Program-made: the position numbers and the translations under genes | In this document: positions 30,889-38,433 of the stretch, one piece after another | Position numbering within the stretch: position 1 is the first letter of the stretch | Layout of the letters: each line of letters opens with the position of its first letter | Notes under the pieces: model-generated | Seen by the model: only the letters and a program-made list of their open reading frames with translations | Told to the model about the DNA's origin: nothing | Databases searched by the model: none | Origin: a virus | Direction: 5' to 3' (one strand) | DNA length: 42,617 nucleotides | Virus record (IMG/VR): IMGVR_UViG_3300045116_000607 | Location: 1 to 42,617 of that record

Positions 30889-33800
30889 CTACGCCACCCC
30901 GCCAGCCTGTGCAAGGGCTCCTGCCATTTTGAGCCCGTGCAGATCACAGTGCTGATCCACGTACTCCGAGACCGGTTCCTCCAGATAAGCTCGGTTCAGG
31001 TAAGTGGTCGGCATCGTCCTGAGTATTGATTCAAGCACGTCCCCACCCCTCTTGGCAAGACCTGACCGGAACAGCTCCTGACCGAGCACGTGATCGAGAA
31101 GCTGTGGCTCTTGCCTCAACGCATCTCGAGCGAGACCGGCTACCTTGTAGATCAAGCCGCGCCGATAACCTCGATACAGCGCGGCGATCTTGCGAAGCAG
31201 AGCGTTGTCTCCGGCTTCCTTGAGCACGTCGGACTTCGACACGGGGGCCTGCTTTTCCGGCGCTGCCTTTGCCATGATCACAACAGTGCGACGGTGCAAT
31301 GGCGGAGCAAAAGCGCTGCGCCCCATGATCAGAGGGAGCAACATGCGAAGGAAATCGGGTCGGGTCTGATCCGGGAGGGGGAAAGGAAGCTCGTCCGATC
31401 CCGGCTCGAATCCGATTCCGGATCGGTGCAGGCTGTCGGCGAGCCCGGGACGGCCCATGGAGATGATCATGATGCGCTGGAACTCGCCAGGGCGAAGGAC
31501 CACGCCGGCACCAGCCGCGCTGGCCAGAGCACCAGGCACATCCTTGGCCATGGCATCTTGCACATCGAGCGGGATTTCGGGCTCGGAAGCCTCGATGGCG
31601 GGCAGCCTGTCCTCGAAGTTGGACTTGACCGCCTTCTCGATCTCCGCATCCTTGTCCAGGGCGACTTTGGGCTCGGACCCCTGTTTGGCCCTCTGCGCCA
31701 GCTCGTCGCGAACCTGACGAAGATAGGCATCGACCCTCCTCTCCGTGACTGGATCGATGTCGCTGAGAGTGAGATCTTCAATGCCTTGAGCCTGCTTTGG
31801 CATGGGCTGTTCCTCGTCCCGAGTCCAGACCTCGTACACGTGACTTGATGGAATGATTCGACCCTCGGCACAGGACGCGCACTTGACGTGGCCCGACCGG
31901 ATCGGGCATTCCCCGGCCAACTTGCCCAGAATGAAGCTAGTCTTGTCCGCGCCGATGTAGACCACGCTGATATCGAAGAAGCGCGGATGGAGATTGATCA
32001 TCTTGGCCTTGCGACCATCGGGGTAGATCCGACCGAGCTGGGTTCGGAGATGCTCGCAGTAGTCTCGAACCGTGGGGCTCAGGCCTTGGATCGGGGACCG
32101 TCGATGCTCAGCTAGATCCAGTCGAGGATCTCCAGTGATACGAGACCAGTCAGCACAATGACCACAATTATGTACTACAAAGCCTCCAGCAACATAGCTC
32201 TCGTCCTCCTCGACCGCGAGATTGCACGTCTCTGTAGAACCAGTGAGGCTCCGTACTGATCGAACTGGAGTGCAGACGTAGTTTTTCCAGAAAAAAAGAC
32301 GGGCACCGCCCCGGGACACCACAGCCTTCACCTTTAGACTGAATTGGTTGAGAGGGCTTAATGATGCTGAGGGAAGGCTTATCCAATAGGCCAACGCACC
32401 AGGAGCGTAGCCCGAACGTGTTCGCTGTCTTCTGAAAGTTGCGGGGATACCAAGAGAAAGTGCAAGATCGCGCACTTCCCAAGCCAGCGATTCGTTAGCC
32501 GTAACATAGCGAACGCCGCATCTCGATCTATTGTTAGAAGGCGTGTCCTCCGAGCCGTCGGTATCGATCAAGCCCCCTAATAGAAAGAATCTGGCCTCCG
32601 GCTCCCAATCCATCCAATCGCTCGGTAAATGCTTACCCCGGCTGCCCTCGCCACAAAGTTCCACTACAGACGCGGCCAGATGCTGGTCATAGAGACGGAT
32701 TGTGACGGCATTCTTGTCCCCCTCTTTGTATACGCGCGGAAGATTTTTTCTACTACACCGGCGCAGCAGATCTACTAGATCATCAATATGTTCCTTCTCG
32801 TCAGTACCTGCACTGAACTGCACACCTTGAAGTACGTACTCTCCATCTCTTTTTCGACCCCGACGTTGCCTAATCGGACACCCGTCACCCAAATACATCC
32901 CCATCAATCGCGCATGCAGCAACGAGAACTTAGTCGTACCTGCTCCCACAGGAGTCAAAAGATAGGCTCCAGCGACAACCTCAGATGCGGAGACCCACTG
33001 AGGTTTCAGGTCAAGTTGTTTCCCACAAAAAGAGCAAAGGCCCTCTCTGTCCACTCGATGTCTTCGCCGTAACCCGTTCGCTGACCCTTGACAGCCACGC
33101 ACCGACTTTTCACACAGCATGTAGATAGGATGATTCGGCGTGCAGCGAATAGGATCAGGAACTCCCACAGGCTGAATCTCGATGATTCTGTCCGCAGTTC
33201 TGCGAAAGGTCTGGGTTACAGGACGCCAGCGATCCTTGTGTGTCTGTACCAAGTCGCCCACGACGACCTCTTGGATTCGGACAGGTCCTCGCTTTGTACG
33301 GATGAGAGTCGAGGGGTCTAGGCACACGTCATAGGGTACGCGACATCCCATGCTCACACTTGGGAACTCGCCGTTGTCGATCCTGGTCAGGATGCTCGTG
33401 GTGTCCTGGGCCTGGGCACGCATGCGGTCGAAAGCCACGACCAGGAGCACGCGCTTCATGTGCTCGTCCCAGAGCACATAGGCCACAGATCCGAAGGCCC
33501 GGTTCGGATCCTGGTTCCTGTGGTGGGCAAAGGCATGAGCGTTGTAGAAAGTAGGGAAACCCCACTCCCAGCCCTTGCCGACGCTGACCTGCTGCGGATA
33601 GCTCAGCGTGTCCCATCCCAGCGGCGCGTGGATCAGGGACGGCTTGCCGATGCCGTGAGGCATGACCTCCGGAAAGTCGTCGGCGTTGCTGTTGTCGCCC
33701 CAGTACTCACCCGCTCCCATCGCGCTGATCAGGGCGTAGAGCAGGTTGTCGTTCCGCTCCATCCCCTTCATCACGTGCATGATCCGTTCGAGCTGGGGTG

Positions 33801-33918
33801 CGGACGCGGTCTCGGCCGCCGTCTTCAGGAGATGGGCGTTGTTGTAACCGGGGTGGAGCAGGTGAAGATGCTCACCCCTCGAATCCTGAGTCGGGAACTG
33901 GCACTGCTTGATGATCAT
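30889..33918 (-). CDS. Prohead-protease-like protein interrupted by an intein
   Basis: 1009-residue precursor: N-extein 198, intein 386, C-extein 425. The N-extein has the order of a head maturation protease: a strand with FPTFYNAHAFAHH (H129, H132 or H133 as candidate catalytic His), GSVAYVLWD, then GEFPSVSMGCRVPYDV, where S187 or S189 may be the catalytic Ser. The spliced product joins VPYDV to CGHCADWSR. The C-extein has a Cys pair region (CPIRSGHVKCASCAEG), a region with KQAQGIEDLT, and K-x-A sites (KIAALYRG, YKVAGLAR). The leader has LLKTAAETA. It would cleave scaffold and head proteins during maturation. The assignment to the S78/U9-type group is by motif reading and position; the fold is not proved. 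Confidence 0.68.
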   Translation of the reverse strand: MIIKQCQFPTQDSRGEHLHLLHPGYNNAHLLKTAAETASAPQLERIMHVMKGMERNDNLLYALISAMGAGEYWGDNSNADDFPEVMPHGIGKPSLIHAPLGWDTLSYPQQVSVGKGWEWGFPTFYNAHAFAHHRNQDPNRAFGSVAYVLWDEHMKRVLLVVAFDRMRAQAQDTTSILTRIDNGEFPSVSMGCRVPYDVCLDPSTLIRTKRGPVRIQEVVVGDLVQTHKDRWRPVTQTFRRTADRIIEIQPVGVPDPIRCTPNHPIYMLCEKSVRGCQGSANGLRRRHRVDREGLCSFCGKQLDLKPQWVSASEVVAGAYLLTPVGAGTTKFSLLHARLMGMYLGDGCPIRQRRGRKRDGEYVLQGVQFSAGTDEKEHIDDLVDLLRRCSRKNLPRVYKEGDKNAVTIRLYDQHLAASVVELCGEGSRGKHLPSDWMDWEPEARFFLLGGLIDTDGSEDTPSNNRSRCGVRYVTANESLAWEVRDLALSLGIPATFRRQRTRSGYAPGALAYWISLPSASLSPLNQFSLKVKAVVSRGGARLFFWKNYVCTPVRSVRSLTGSTETCNLAVEEDESYVAGGFVVHNCGHCADWSRITGDPRLDLAEHRRSPIQGLSPTVRDYCEHLRTQLGRIYPDGRKAKMINLHPRFFDISVVYIGADKTSFILGKLAGECPIRSGHVKCASCAEGRIIPSSHVYEVWTRDEEQPMPKQAQGIEDLTLSDIDPVTERRVDAYLRQVRDELAQRAKQGSEPKVALDKDAEIEKAVKSNFEDRLPAIEASEPEIPLDVQDAMAKDVPGALASAAGAGVVLRPGEFQRIMIISMGRPGLADSLHRSGIGFEPGSDELPFPLPDQTRPDFLRMLLPLIMGRSAFAPPLHRRTVVIMAKAAPEKQAPVSKSDVLKEAGDNALLRKIAALYRGYRRGLIYKVAGLARDALRQEPQLLDHVLGQELFRSGLAKRGGDVLESILRTMPTTYLNRAYLEEPVSEYVDQHCDLHGLKMAGALAQAGGVA
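32167..33324 (-). other. Intein with LAGLIDADG endonuclease in the prohead-protease gene
   Basis: 386 residues from C (codon 33324-33322) to the last N (codon 32169-32167), with C as the +1 residue. Block A CLDPSTLIRTKRGPVRI, block B CTPNHPIYML (the TxxH histidine), block F CNLAVEEDESYVAGG and block G FVVHN are all present. The two endonuclease motifs LMGMYLGDG and FLLGGLIDTDG keep their acidic residues, so it should splice and cut. A CxxC pair occurs near the first third (CSFC). Lines I counted inside are about 50-57% GC against about 63% next to it, suggesting later arrival. Confidence 0.93.
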
Positions 33919-34598
33919 GGGTGTGCAGGAAAGGGAAGTCCCAGCTGCTGGCGATCCTGCAGAAGCTGCTTGAACTCGTCCTCTGTCTTCAGCTGATCGA
34001 GCAGGCGTCGAGTCGCTCCCGCCATGTACGCCTCCTGCTCACGCGCTTCTCTTGCACCCTGCAATCGCACCTTGTCCGCCTCGGTTCTTCCGCGAGATAG
34101 TGTTTCCTCATACTTTCTCTGCTCCAGATCAGCCGCCGCGAAAGCATCGGGCTGCCCCGCAGAATGCATCAGGCTCGACGTGATCTGGGCCACAGGCATC
34201 TGTTCGAGGAGGCCGGGCTGCCGCATGCTTCTCTCGGCACCGGCGATATCGGAGATGGTTCGTGGGTCGATGTAGTCGTCGTGGTACATCGTCCTCCGTA
34301 CCCAGGAGCTGGCCACGACCGGATCCTGCGCCATGGTCGGTGATGCATTGTGGAGCGAGTTGTACATGGCCCGGACCTTGGCCGCAGGCTCCTTGGCCAG
34401 CTCGGGGTTGTAGGCGAGCATGCTCTTGAAGCCACGTTCTCGACCGATGTGACGTTTGATCGCACCGTACGCTTCGGACGCGCCGAGCATGGCAAGGGGC
34501 ACTCCGACACCCACAGCGAGCTCACGTCCGAATCCAGACCAGTCCGCAGCTTCTTTCTGCAAACGCTCCTCAGCGAGGAATTCTTGTACGGGATTCAT
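33915..34598 (-). CDS. Virion-operon protein, 227 residues
   Basis: Unknown function. It starts MNPVQEFLAEERLQKEAADW, a variant of the leader (KEA in place of KIA), followed by a short hydrophobic segment (ELAVGVGVPLAMLGAS). The C-terminal half is a charged helix or coiled coil (EETLSRGRTEADKVRLQGAR). ATG 34598 overlaps the preceding stop as ATGA, and its own stop overlaps the protease start the same way. Confidence 0.7.
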   Translation of the reverse strand: MNPVQEFLAEERLQKEAADWSGFGRELAVGVGVPLAMLGASEAYGAIKRHIGRERGFKSMLAYNPELAKEPAAKVRAMYNSLHNASPTMAQDPVVASSWVRRTMYHDDYIDPRTISDIAGAERSMRQPGLLEQMPVAQITSSLMHSAGQPDAFAAADLEQRKYEETLSRGRTEADKVRLQGAREAREQEAYMAGATRRLLDQLKTEDEFKQLLQDRQQLGLPFPAHP

Positions 34599-34993
34599 CA
34601 GTACGCCATCCCTGTTCGTGGGTCCCAGATCGCCCTGGTCTGGGCCAGCCTGGATCGAAACTGTTGCTTCTTGGCATCGAGATAAGCGCCGACCGGATCC
34701 CCCGCAGCTTCGTTGGCCAGGCCGGCGGCGATCAGAGGCGGCGCGGTCAGCGCCATGCCGCCAGCGATGACGCCGGGAACGCCGCCACCCGCTGCCCGAT
34801 ACGCACCCTTGCCCGCGCCCATCGCAGCACCATGAGCCCCGCGGATCAGCCCCTGTGCGCCTTGCAGCAACTCGGCACCAGCCGCACGCACTGCCGACGC
34901 AGTCTTGATGACGCCCAGATCCTGGTCGATGAGAAGGCGCACTGCATCTCCGGTCAGGAACAGGGCATCGTAGTCTGCCATGGACGCGCTCAT
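34598..34993 (-). CDS. Ala/Gly-rich virion-operon protein, 131 residues
   Basis: Unknown function. The leader contains GVIKTASAV (a K-T-A site) and is followed by glycine-rich hydrophobic sequence (AAGGGVPGVIAGGMAL) that may insert in a membrane. AAGGAGG precedes ATG 34993. Its ends overlap both neighbours by 4 nt or less, typical of a coupled structural operon. Confidence 0.68.
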   Translation of the reverse strand: MSASMADYDALFLTGDAVRLLIDQDLGVIKTASAVRAAGAELLQGAQGLIRGAHGAAMGAGKGAYRAAGGGVPGVIAGGMALTAPPLIAAGLANEAAGDPVGAYLDAKKQQFRSRLAQTRAIWDPRTGMAY

Positions 34994-35850
34994 CCTTGTG
35001 CCTCCTTGCCATTGATCAGGGTCTGGATCTGCTTCCGTCCCTGAGCCAGCTTCTCCTTGGCCGCGAGATAGGTGTAGTAGTCTCGCGCAGTCGACGCGAA
35101 CTTCTCGAAGCCGGTGCAGACGGCGTGGGTTCGGTCCAGCACGTAGACCGCACCAGGCTCACGCCGTTCTTCGACCGCGGGCACGTCCCGTACTGCATCC
35201 CGGATCAACCCCAGCGCCAGCTTGGTCAGCGCCGGTGTCGGGGAGAGCTCATGGAACGCCTGAGCCACGCTGGCAGGGTTGACCCCGTCGAGCATGGCAC
35301 GTCGTGCGGCCACGCACATGTCTTCGCCGGCGTGGACGTAGGCTGCGAACTTCGAGCGGAGCTCGGCCTCGACAACGCCCTCCGCAGTCTTGGCCCGAGA
35401 CCAGAGTTCGTAGAGCTCGCGGTTCGGGGTTCGCGGAGGATAGTCGGCGTGCGAGCCTGCCGAGGCACGCTTCTCCATCGTGAGCGCTTCCTCGTCCAGG
35501 AGCACAGCTCCCGGCACGAATCGCTCGACGTCATGCAGGAGTCGGGCTGTCTTCATGATAGCCACTCCTTCCTCTTCCTCCGACGATGCTGGCTTTGCCA
35601 GGAGCTCCAGGACCCGCTTCGGATCGGCGGGTCCATCCGGAAAGTCCACGATCCTGATCGCACCAGCCATCTTCGGAAACGCTGCGCCGAAGGCAGCGTT
35701 GTTGGCGAACTCTACTACTCGCTGTACCTGCTCCATGCCCAGATCCTTGCCTTGAAGCATCGAGGCCGCGATCTCGGAGAGCGAGCCCCGGCCTGCTCCA
35801 TACAGATCTGCCACGGCCTGTCCAATCTTCTTCAGCTCCTTCGGGTCCAT
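34990..35850 (-). CDS. First gene of the virion operon, 286 residues, unknown
   Basis: Mostly helical. It contains AIMKTARLL, RAKTAEGVV and GFEKFASTARD, again K-[TF]-A sites, and a Cys pair C182 and C249 approx. It is too small to be a portal and shows no portal motif. ATG 35850 is given; an in-frame GTG at 35862 is possible, and neither has a strong ribosome site. The gene lies divergently from the HTH gene at 35927, which could control it. Confidence 0.65.
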   Translation of the reverse strand: MDPKELKKIGQAVADLYGAGRGSLSEIAASMLQGKDLGMEQVQRVVEFANNAAFGAAFPKMAGAIRIVDFPDGPADPKRVLELLAKPASSEEEEGVAIMKTARLLHDVERFVPGAVLLDEEALTMEKRASAGSHADYPPRTPNRELYELWSRAKTAEGVVEAELRSKFAAYVHAGEDMCVAARRAMLDGVNPASVAQAFHELSPTPALTKLALGLIRDAVRDVPAVEERREPGAVYVLDRTHAVCTGFEKFASTARDYYTYLAAKEKLAQGRKQIQTLINGKEAQG

Positions 35851-35891
35851 GATCACGCTCACATCACGATGACCCTTTCCCTGGGTTCAGC

Positions 35892-35907
35892 TATACTTGG
35901 CTAAAAT
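35892..35907. promoter_or_regulatory. Divergent promoter region between HTH gene and virion operon
   Basis: The 76-bp gap holds TATACT (35892-35897) and TAAAAT (35902-35907). The latter ends 19 nt before ATG 35927, in the same position as TATAAG in other cassettes. The gap is AT-richer than both flanking genes. The virion operon promoter should also be here, but its exact element is unclear. Confidence 0.45.
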
Positions 35908-35926
35908 GTAACACGGATGGAGCGTT

Positions 35927-36700
35927 ATGGGAAGTCAAGGCGATTTCGTAACCATCGAGGACGCCGCTCAGATCCTGGACCTTGGTCCAGATCAAGTCAT
36001 GGACATGCTCGAGGCCGGACGATTTCGACGATTTGGTACGGGTGAAGACGTCTTGATCCCCCGGTCTGACGTCCTCGAGCAAAAAAACCTCCTGCTTGGG
36101 GCAGACCAGATCAAGCTGGATCCAGAACGTCTCCTCCTCATCGAGGCTCGATTGCAGCGAATCGAAGGGACCCTGAACCTTCTGTTCGAGGTCCTCAACC
36201 TGGGCAAGAACCGGTTTGCCAAGATTCCGGAACAGACCCTGCGTGACCTCCACGCCAAGGCTTCCATGCTGGAACGAGAAAAGATCTGGCTACCCGGAAC
36301 CATGATCGAACAGGCCCAGGTCTTTGTCCGGCTCCACGAAGTCGACCTGGTCCACCTCAACCTGGCCCTCGATATCAAGGATAGCTGGCGTCCCTTTCTC
36401 AATCTCTGCCTCAAGATGCTGCGCCACCTCCGAACACGAGATCTGACCACGAGTCTGGAACTGCAACGAGCCCAGGCCCTCCTCCTCACGGGACGGGACA
36501 ACCTTCGACTCTGTGCCGCTCTCCTCATCGAACGTGAGCACTACGCCGACAGCAGCGCCAGCCTTCTGGCCCAGGTTGCAGCCGAAGACCTCGACGCCTT
36601 CGACACCCTGGTTCGACGAAGGTGTGATGAGCAGCGCATTCGCCGAGAACGGCACCTCCAGCTTCTTCAGCCTGCAAAAACGACTCGATTCCAGAGATAA
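35927..36700 (+). CDS. HTH (MerR/excisionase-type) protein, possible structural-operon regulator
   Basis: 257 residues. The N-terminal 50 (FVTIEDAAQILDLGPDQVMD, GRFRRFG, VLIPRSDV) fit the winged HTH of the helix_turn_helix_17/excisionase type. The rest is helical and charged, with long stretches such as LLLIEARLQRIEGTLNLLF that may mediate dimer formation. GGAG precedes ATG 35927. Because it is transcribed away from the virion operon across a shared 76-bp gap, regulation of late genes is a reasonable guess. It is not demonstrated. Confidence 0.7.
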   Translation: MGSQGDFVTIEDAAQILDLGPDQVMDMLEAGRFRRFGTGEDVLIPRSDVLEQKNLLLGADQIKLDPERLLLIEARLQRIEGTLNLLFEVLNLGKNRFAKIPEQTLRDLHAKASMLEREKIWLPGTMIEQAQVFVRLHEVDLVHLNLALDIKDSWRPFLNLCLKMLRHLRTRDLTTSLELQRAQALLLTGRDNLRLCAALLIEREHYADSSASLLAQVAAEDLDAFDTLVRRRCDEQRIRRERHLQLLQPAKTTRFQR

Positions 36701-36751
36701 GAATTCAGTTACAACCATCTGTATTTGCTGCAAAAATGTGGCAGATGCAGG

Positions 36752-36792
36752 TATAAGATGTAATGAATAGCCGGGTATTCTCCTTACCGGCT
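36752..36792 (+). promoter_or_regulatory. TATAAG element and 5' UTR hairpin of the coiled-coil gene
   Basis: TATAAG 36752-36757 lies 56 nt before ATG 36814, farther than in other cassettes. Between them AGCCGGGTA 36769-36777 pairs with TACCGGCT 36785-36792 with one bulge, giving a stable leader hairpin, and GGAAAGGAGAGG then precedes the ATG. The rest of 36701-36813 has CATCTG/CAGATG arms but no gene. Confidence 0.5.
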
Positions 36793-36813
36793 GTTCAGGA
36801 AAGGAGAGGATAC

Positions 36814-37788
36814 ATGGGTGAGGAGCAGAAGCAGCGTCCGTCCCTGGTCGGGGCGGCGCTCGAGGACCCGGCCGACACCGCCATCAAGGCGGTGTTGGTC
36901 GGTGGCGTGGCCGCCGGGGGGACGTACCTGGCGTGCCACTTCTTGGAGGCGGGACCGGTCACCACCGGCCTCGCCTCGGCGGGAGCCGGTGTGGCGGCGG
37001 CGGCGGGGACCGCGGTCGGCGTGGCCGCGTCCCGGCGACGCGCGAGCGAGCGAGCAGCGGAGCGGGCAGTCAAGGCCATCGAGCCCAGGCTCATCGACGT
37101 CGAAACGGCGAGCAGGGCCAGCGAGTCGAGACACGACGCTGCCGAGACGGCAATCGTGACCGGCGAATCGAGACTCGCCGTTGTCGCGGCAGCCGTCAAG
37201 GGTATCGAGCCCAGGCTCGTCGGCGTCGAAACGACCGTCAGAGATACCGGTCCCCGGCTTGCCAGCGTCGAGGCGGCCGCCCGGGTGCTCGAACCCCGGA
37301 TCGCCGGCATCGAGACAGCCGTCAGGGATGTCGAGCCACGGATCACCGCCGCCATCGCGGCGGCCGAGACGGCGGCCGGGGTGATCCAGACGACAATCGT
37401 GGCGCTCGAGCCCAAGCTCACCTCCATCGAAGCAGTGGGCAGGGAGGCGACCGAGGCGGCCAAGAGCGTCGAGCCCAAGCTCGCCGCCGCCGAGGCGGCA
37501 GCCAAGGCGCTCGAGCCCCGGATCGCCGGCATCGAGACAGCCGTCAGGGATGTCGAGCCACGGATCACCGCCGCCATCGCGGCGGCCGAGACGGCGGCCA
37601 AGAACTCGCCGCCCACGGCGCTGACGATCTCCCTGCCCCAACTCCAGGGGGCCGCGGAGACACTCTTCGAGCTCTTGGGGGCGATGCCCGAGACCGTCGC
37701 GCAGATCCAGCGTGCGACGGAGACCCTGCGCCACGGCGGCGACGGAGCCGCGAAGAAGGGCAAGCCCGTGGCGGCGACCGCTCCCTAG
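36814..37788 (+). CDS. Membrane-anchored repeat coiled-coil protein
   Basis: 324 residues. Residues 22-72 are Gly/Ala-rich and hydrophobic (AVLVGGVAAGGTYLACHF; GLASAGAGVAAAAGTAVGVA), likely one or two membrane passes. Residues 75-270 are degenerate repeats of IEPRLxxVExxxR type with heptad-like spacing, predicted to form a long helix bundle or coiled coil. Two exact 84-bp repeats code for RIAGIETAVRDVEPRITAAI. The C-terminal 55 residues differ (LPQLQGAAETLFELLGAM). ATG 36814 has AAAGGAGAGG upstream. A host-envelope or spanin-like structural role is possible; function unknown. Confidence 0.7.
   Translation: MGEEQKQRPSLVGAALEDPADTAIKAVLVGGVAAGGTYLACHFLEAGPVTTGLASAGAGVAAAAGTAVGVAASRRRASERAAERAVKAIEPRLIDVETASRASESRHDAAETAIVTGESRLAVVAAAVKGIEPRLVGVETTVRDTGPRLASVEAAARVLEPRIAGIETAVRDVEPRITAAIAAAETAAGVIQTTIVALEPKLTSIEAVGREATEAAKSVEPKLAAAEAAAKALEPRIAGIETAVRDVEPRITAAIAAAETAAKNSPPTALTISLPQLQGAAETLFELLGAMPETVAQIQRATETLRHGGDGAAKKGKPVAATAP
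37294..37599 (+). repeat. 84-bp exact in-frame repeat (37294-37377 and 37516-37599)
   Basis: The copies are 222 bp (74 codons) apart and identical over 84 bp, so the frame is kept. Homologous exchange between them would delete or add 74 residues of coiled coil. Confidence 0.93.
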
Positions 37789-37818
37789 CCCCCTTCTCTC
37801 CTCCCGTTCGACTCTCCT

Positions 37819-37847
37819 CGGTCCCACTTCGTGGACCGAATTCTTAG
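37819..37847 (+). terminator. Hairpin plus CTTAG-tail terminator-like element
   Basis: CGGTC 37819-37823 pairs with GACCG 37834-37838 and CAC 37825-37827 with GTG 37831-37833, with one bulged C, then AATTCTTAG. It ends the coiled-coil gene. The identical element recurs at 38366-38394. Confidence 0.6.
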
Positions 37848-37860
37848 CGGTGTATCCTGG

Positions 37861-37866
37861 TATAAG
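37861..37866 (+). promoter_or_regulatory. TATAAG promoter-like element (TATCCTGG-TATAAG)
   Basis: TATAAG lies 20 nt before ATG 37887, preceded by GTATCCTGG, with a TGG extended -10. GGAAAGGAG follows as ribosome site. Confidence 0.65.
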
Positions 37867-37886
37867 AATTATGGAAAGGAGTGAGC

Positions 37887-38360
37887 ATGTGCACATGTCC
37901 TAACGTCGGTTGGTGCGACCCCAGCAGCGATTGCTGGGGCTGCCCCTACGCGGAGATGAAGCAACGCCAGGAGGAAGAGTACGAAGAGTATGAGCCTCCA
38001 CCGCCCCCACCCCCACCCCCACCCCCACAACTGCAGGACGACGAGCTTTGGGGTGCGCTTCAGGCGATCGTCGCCAGGTGCAGCCGGTTCTCGGGCTACC
38101 GGCTCGAGAGCCGGTTCGAACAAAGTCGCACGGGAACGTGGCTCCTCGTCATCGAGGACCCCGCAGTGGTAACGCGATCGACGTTGGTTCTCGCGCGCCA
38201 CCTGGTGCCCGGCCTCCTACGGGAGGTGTATGGGCGGCTGAGGCACTGGGGAATCACCCCCAAGGAGGAGCAAGTGCTCCTCCAGGCCCTCCAGGCCGTT
38301 GAGGAGTCTCCACCCCCCTCTCCCCCAGTCATGATGTCTCCCCTCCATCTCGACGACTAA
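37887..38360 (+). CDS. Cys-rich/polyproline protein, first of two paralogues
   Basis: 157 residues. The N-terminus MCTCPNVGWCDPSSDCWGCP has six Cys in 19 residues, a probable metal site. A run of 11 prolines (CCCCCA hexamer repeats in the DNA) links it to a helical C-terminal domain (GALQAIVARCSRFSGYRLES; TLVLARHLVPGLLREVYG). ATG 37887 has AAAGGAG 5 nt upstream. It shares its N-terminal module and control region with the next gene, but not the C-terminal domain. Function unknown. Confidence 0.7.
   Translation: MCTCPNVGWCDPSSDCWGCPYAEMKQRQEEEYEEYEPPPPPPPPPPPQLQDDELWGALQAIVARCSRFSGYRLESRFEQSRTGTWLLVIEDPAVVTRSTLVLARHLVPGLLREVYGRLRHWGITPKEEQVLLQALQAVEESPPPSPPVMMSPLHLDD
37919..37939 (+). other. 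Hairpin inside the 5' coding region of the first Cys-rich gene
   Basis: CCCCAGCA 37919-37926 pairs perfectly with TGCTGGGG 37932-37939 over a GCGAT loop. The same hairpin sits at 38460-38480 in the paralogue. It begins about 33 nt (26 nt in the paralogue) after each start codon, where structure can influence translation. Confidence 0.75.
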
Positions 38361-38365
38361 CCCCC

Positions 38366-38394
38366 CGGTCCCACTTCGTGGACCGAATTCTTAG
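38366..38394 (+). terminator. Hairpin plus CTTAG-tail terminator-like element
   Basis: Same bulged stem as at 37819-37838, here 38366-38385, with AATTCTTAG at 38386-38394. It ends the first Cys-rich gene. Confidence 0.6.
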
Positions 38395-38407
38395 CGGTGT
38401 ATCCTGT

Positions 38408-38413
38408 TATAAA
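38408..38413 (+). promoter_or_regulatory. TATAAA promoter-like element (TATCCTGT-TATAAA)
   Basis: It lies 20 nt before ATG 38434, with TGT before TATAAA and GGAAAGGAG after it. Confidence 0.6.
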
Positions 38414-38433
38414 AATTATGGAAAGGAGTAAAC

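Noticed and set aside
33915-35012. 365-codon minus-strand ORF taken as one protein
   Set aside because: The upstream part is a shadow of the 131-residue gene. The true start is ATG 34598 with an ATGA overlap.
34990-35850. Portal protein
   Set aside because: The position before the protease gene would suit a portal, but the protein is only 286 residues, helical throughout and without portal-like features. No portal was recognised in the window.
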